Assembly (NCBI RefSeq): GCF_003001995.1
Contig: NZ_PVNB01000020.1
Location: forward strand, 1-64,000
Source: Orenia metallireducens
GTDB taxonomy: Bacteria; Bacillota; Halanaerobiia; Halobacteroidales; Halobacteroidaceae
Direction: 5' to 3'
Length of the DNA stretch: 64,000 nucleotides
Shown here: piece by piece, positions 63,400-64,000 of the stretch
Layout of the letters: the number at the start of each line of letters is the position of its first letter
Numbering within the stretch: position 1 is the stretch's first letter
Made by a program: the position numbers and the translations under genes
The notes under the pieces: model-generated
Database searches by the model: none
The model's input: the letters and a program-made list of their open reading frames with translations, nothing else
Told to the model about the DNA's origin: nothing

Positions 63400-64000
63400 A
63401 TGGCAATTAATTTTAAAGAAGAACAAGTAAGAGTAGAATATGTCATTGGAGAAGATACAGTTAGAGAATCGATTACTAAAGAGGTTACAATACCTGTTAC
63501 AGAAAAACCAGATATAGAGAGAATTTTAGAAGTGAATACAAAAGTTGAATCCACTGAGGTGACTGTTGAAGAGGGTGGAGTAACAATCGATGGGGTAATT
63601 GAAGTAGGTGTTATGTATGTAGCTGATACCACTGAAGGTGATCAACCAGTACATTATTTCCATGGGGAGCTGACCTTTAGCAACTTTGTTGATATTCCTG
63701 AAGCAGAGGATTATATGAGTGCCTATGTTGATGTTGATATTTTAAGATCTAGCTATGATTTTATTGATGAAAGAACTGTAGAAGTAACTGTTGTTCTTAA
63801 AAAGTTTGCTAAAGTCTTTGATTATCGACAGATGACCATTATTACCGATGTAACAGGGATTAGAGAGGAACTAGTAGAGAAGGAATTATTAAGAATTGAG
63901 AATGTAGTTGGAGAGAATACTTATCAAGTAGTAGTAGAAGGAATTGTTGATGTTCCTACAGTTAAACCAGCAATTGAAAGAGTTTTAAAGGTTGAAGGAG
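63400..64000 (+). CDS. SPOCS-domain (DUF3794) spore protein, 5' part
   Basis: The reading frame stays open to the window end, giving the first 200 residues. INFKEEQVRVEYVIGEDTVR, KEVTIPVTEKPDIERILEVN, VTIDGVIEVGVMYVA and YMSAYVDVDILRSSYDFI are the repeating strands of a DUF3794/SPOCS domain. A second unit starts near 165 (IENVVGENTYQVVVEG, PTVKPAIERVLKVEG). The SipL spore coat morphogen of Clostridioides carries such domains with a LysM end; the C-terminus of this one is not visible. ATG follows AGAGGAGGA. It supports a sporulation role for this region. Confidence 0.85.
   Translation, partial: MAINFKEEQVRVEYVIGEDTVRESITKEVTIPVTEKPDIERILEVNTKVESTEVTVEEGGVTIDGVIEVGVMYVADTTEGDQPVHYFHGELTFSNFVDIPEAEDYMSAYVDVDILRSSYDFIDERTVEVTVVLKKFAKVFDYRQMTIITDVTGIREELVEKELLRIENVVGENTYQVVVEGIVDVPTVKPAIERVLKVEG

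Overview
The window comes from a low-GC, strictly fermentative, endospore-forming member of the Firmicutes. Single-chain and four-subunit pyruvate:ferredoxin oxidoreductases, an [FeFe]-hydrogenase operon with its own Rex site, T-box and guanine riboswitch leaders, and the Bacillus-like orders scr-dnaX-ybaB-recR, tmk-yaaR-holB-ricT-yabA-yabB-yazA-rsmI and metG-tatD-rnmV-rsmA-veg all point that way. A probable outer-membrane usher-like beta-barrel with a periplasmic chaperone suggests a diderm cell, so a Halanaerobiales relative (Halobacteroidaceae/Orenia-like) is my best guess. That placement is inference, not a database result.

Layout: 1-136 is the 3' end of a 5S rRNA and its terminator, then sppA. 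1275-5772 is a serine operon (T-box with a UCC specifier, aminotransferase, serA, serS). 5784-12304 is a hydrogenase/H2-sensing operon ending in rex, bracketed by two identical tRNA-Ser(UGA)-tRNA-Ser(GCU) pairs. 12398-16186 holds tRNA-Arg(ACG) beside tadA, tRNA-Ser(GGA), SRP RNA, dnaX, ybaB and recR. 16255-23680 carries the two pyruvate oxidoreductases. 23693-25431 is guaB behind a guanine riboswitch. 25765-30915 is the tmk-to-rsmI cluster. 31171-36853 has a NurA-HerA pair and two tandem chemotaxis receptors. 36865-46700 runs from the Met T-box and metG to veg, interrupted by an orphan sugar-binding lipoprotein and a LacI-type regulator.

The most unusual part is about 49.1-64 kb. Small cysteine-rich proteins with an LSm/SH3-like strand pattern form a tandem family and recur as domains in two larger proteins. 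They are followed by a long Asp/Ala/Ser/Glu-repeat protein, a protein sharing its C-terminal INQS motif, a degenerate GGDEF-like protein, two secreted pilin-like proteins, a PapD-like chaperone, an usher-like outer-membrane protein, an L,D-transpeptidase, and a SPOCS (DUF3794) spore protein cut by the window end. Most transcription units here are preceded by AC-N16/17-CATANNNTA-like boxes, matching the known mother-cell sigma-K promoter. I infer a late-sporulation spore-surface (coat, crust or appendage) assembly locus that I do not recognise as a described system.

A family of about 136-150 bp hairpin elements with GCGACACTTT-type terminal inverted repeats is scattered through intergenic regions. 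Only one credible gene is on the minus strand (62853-63254).
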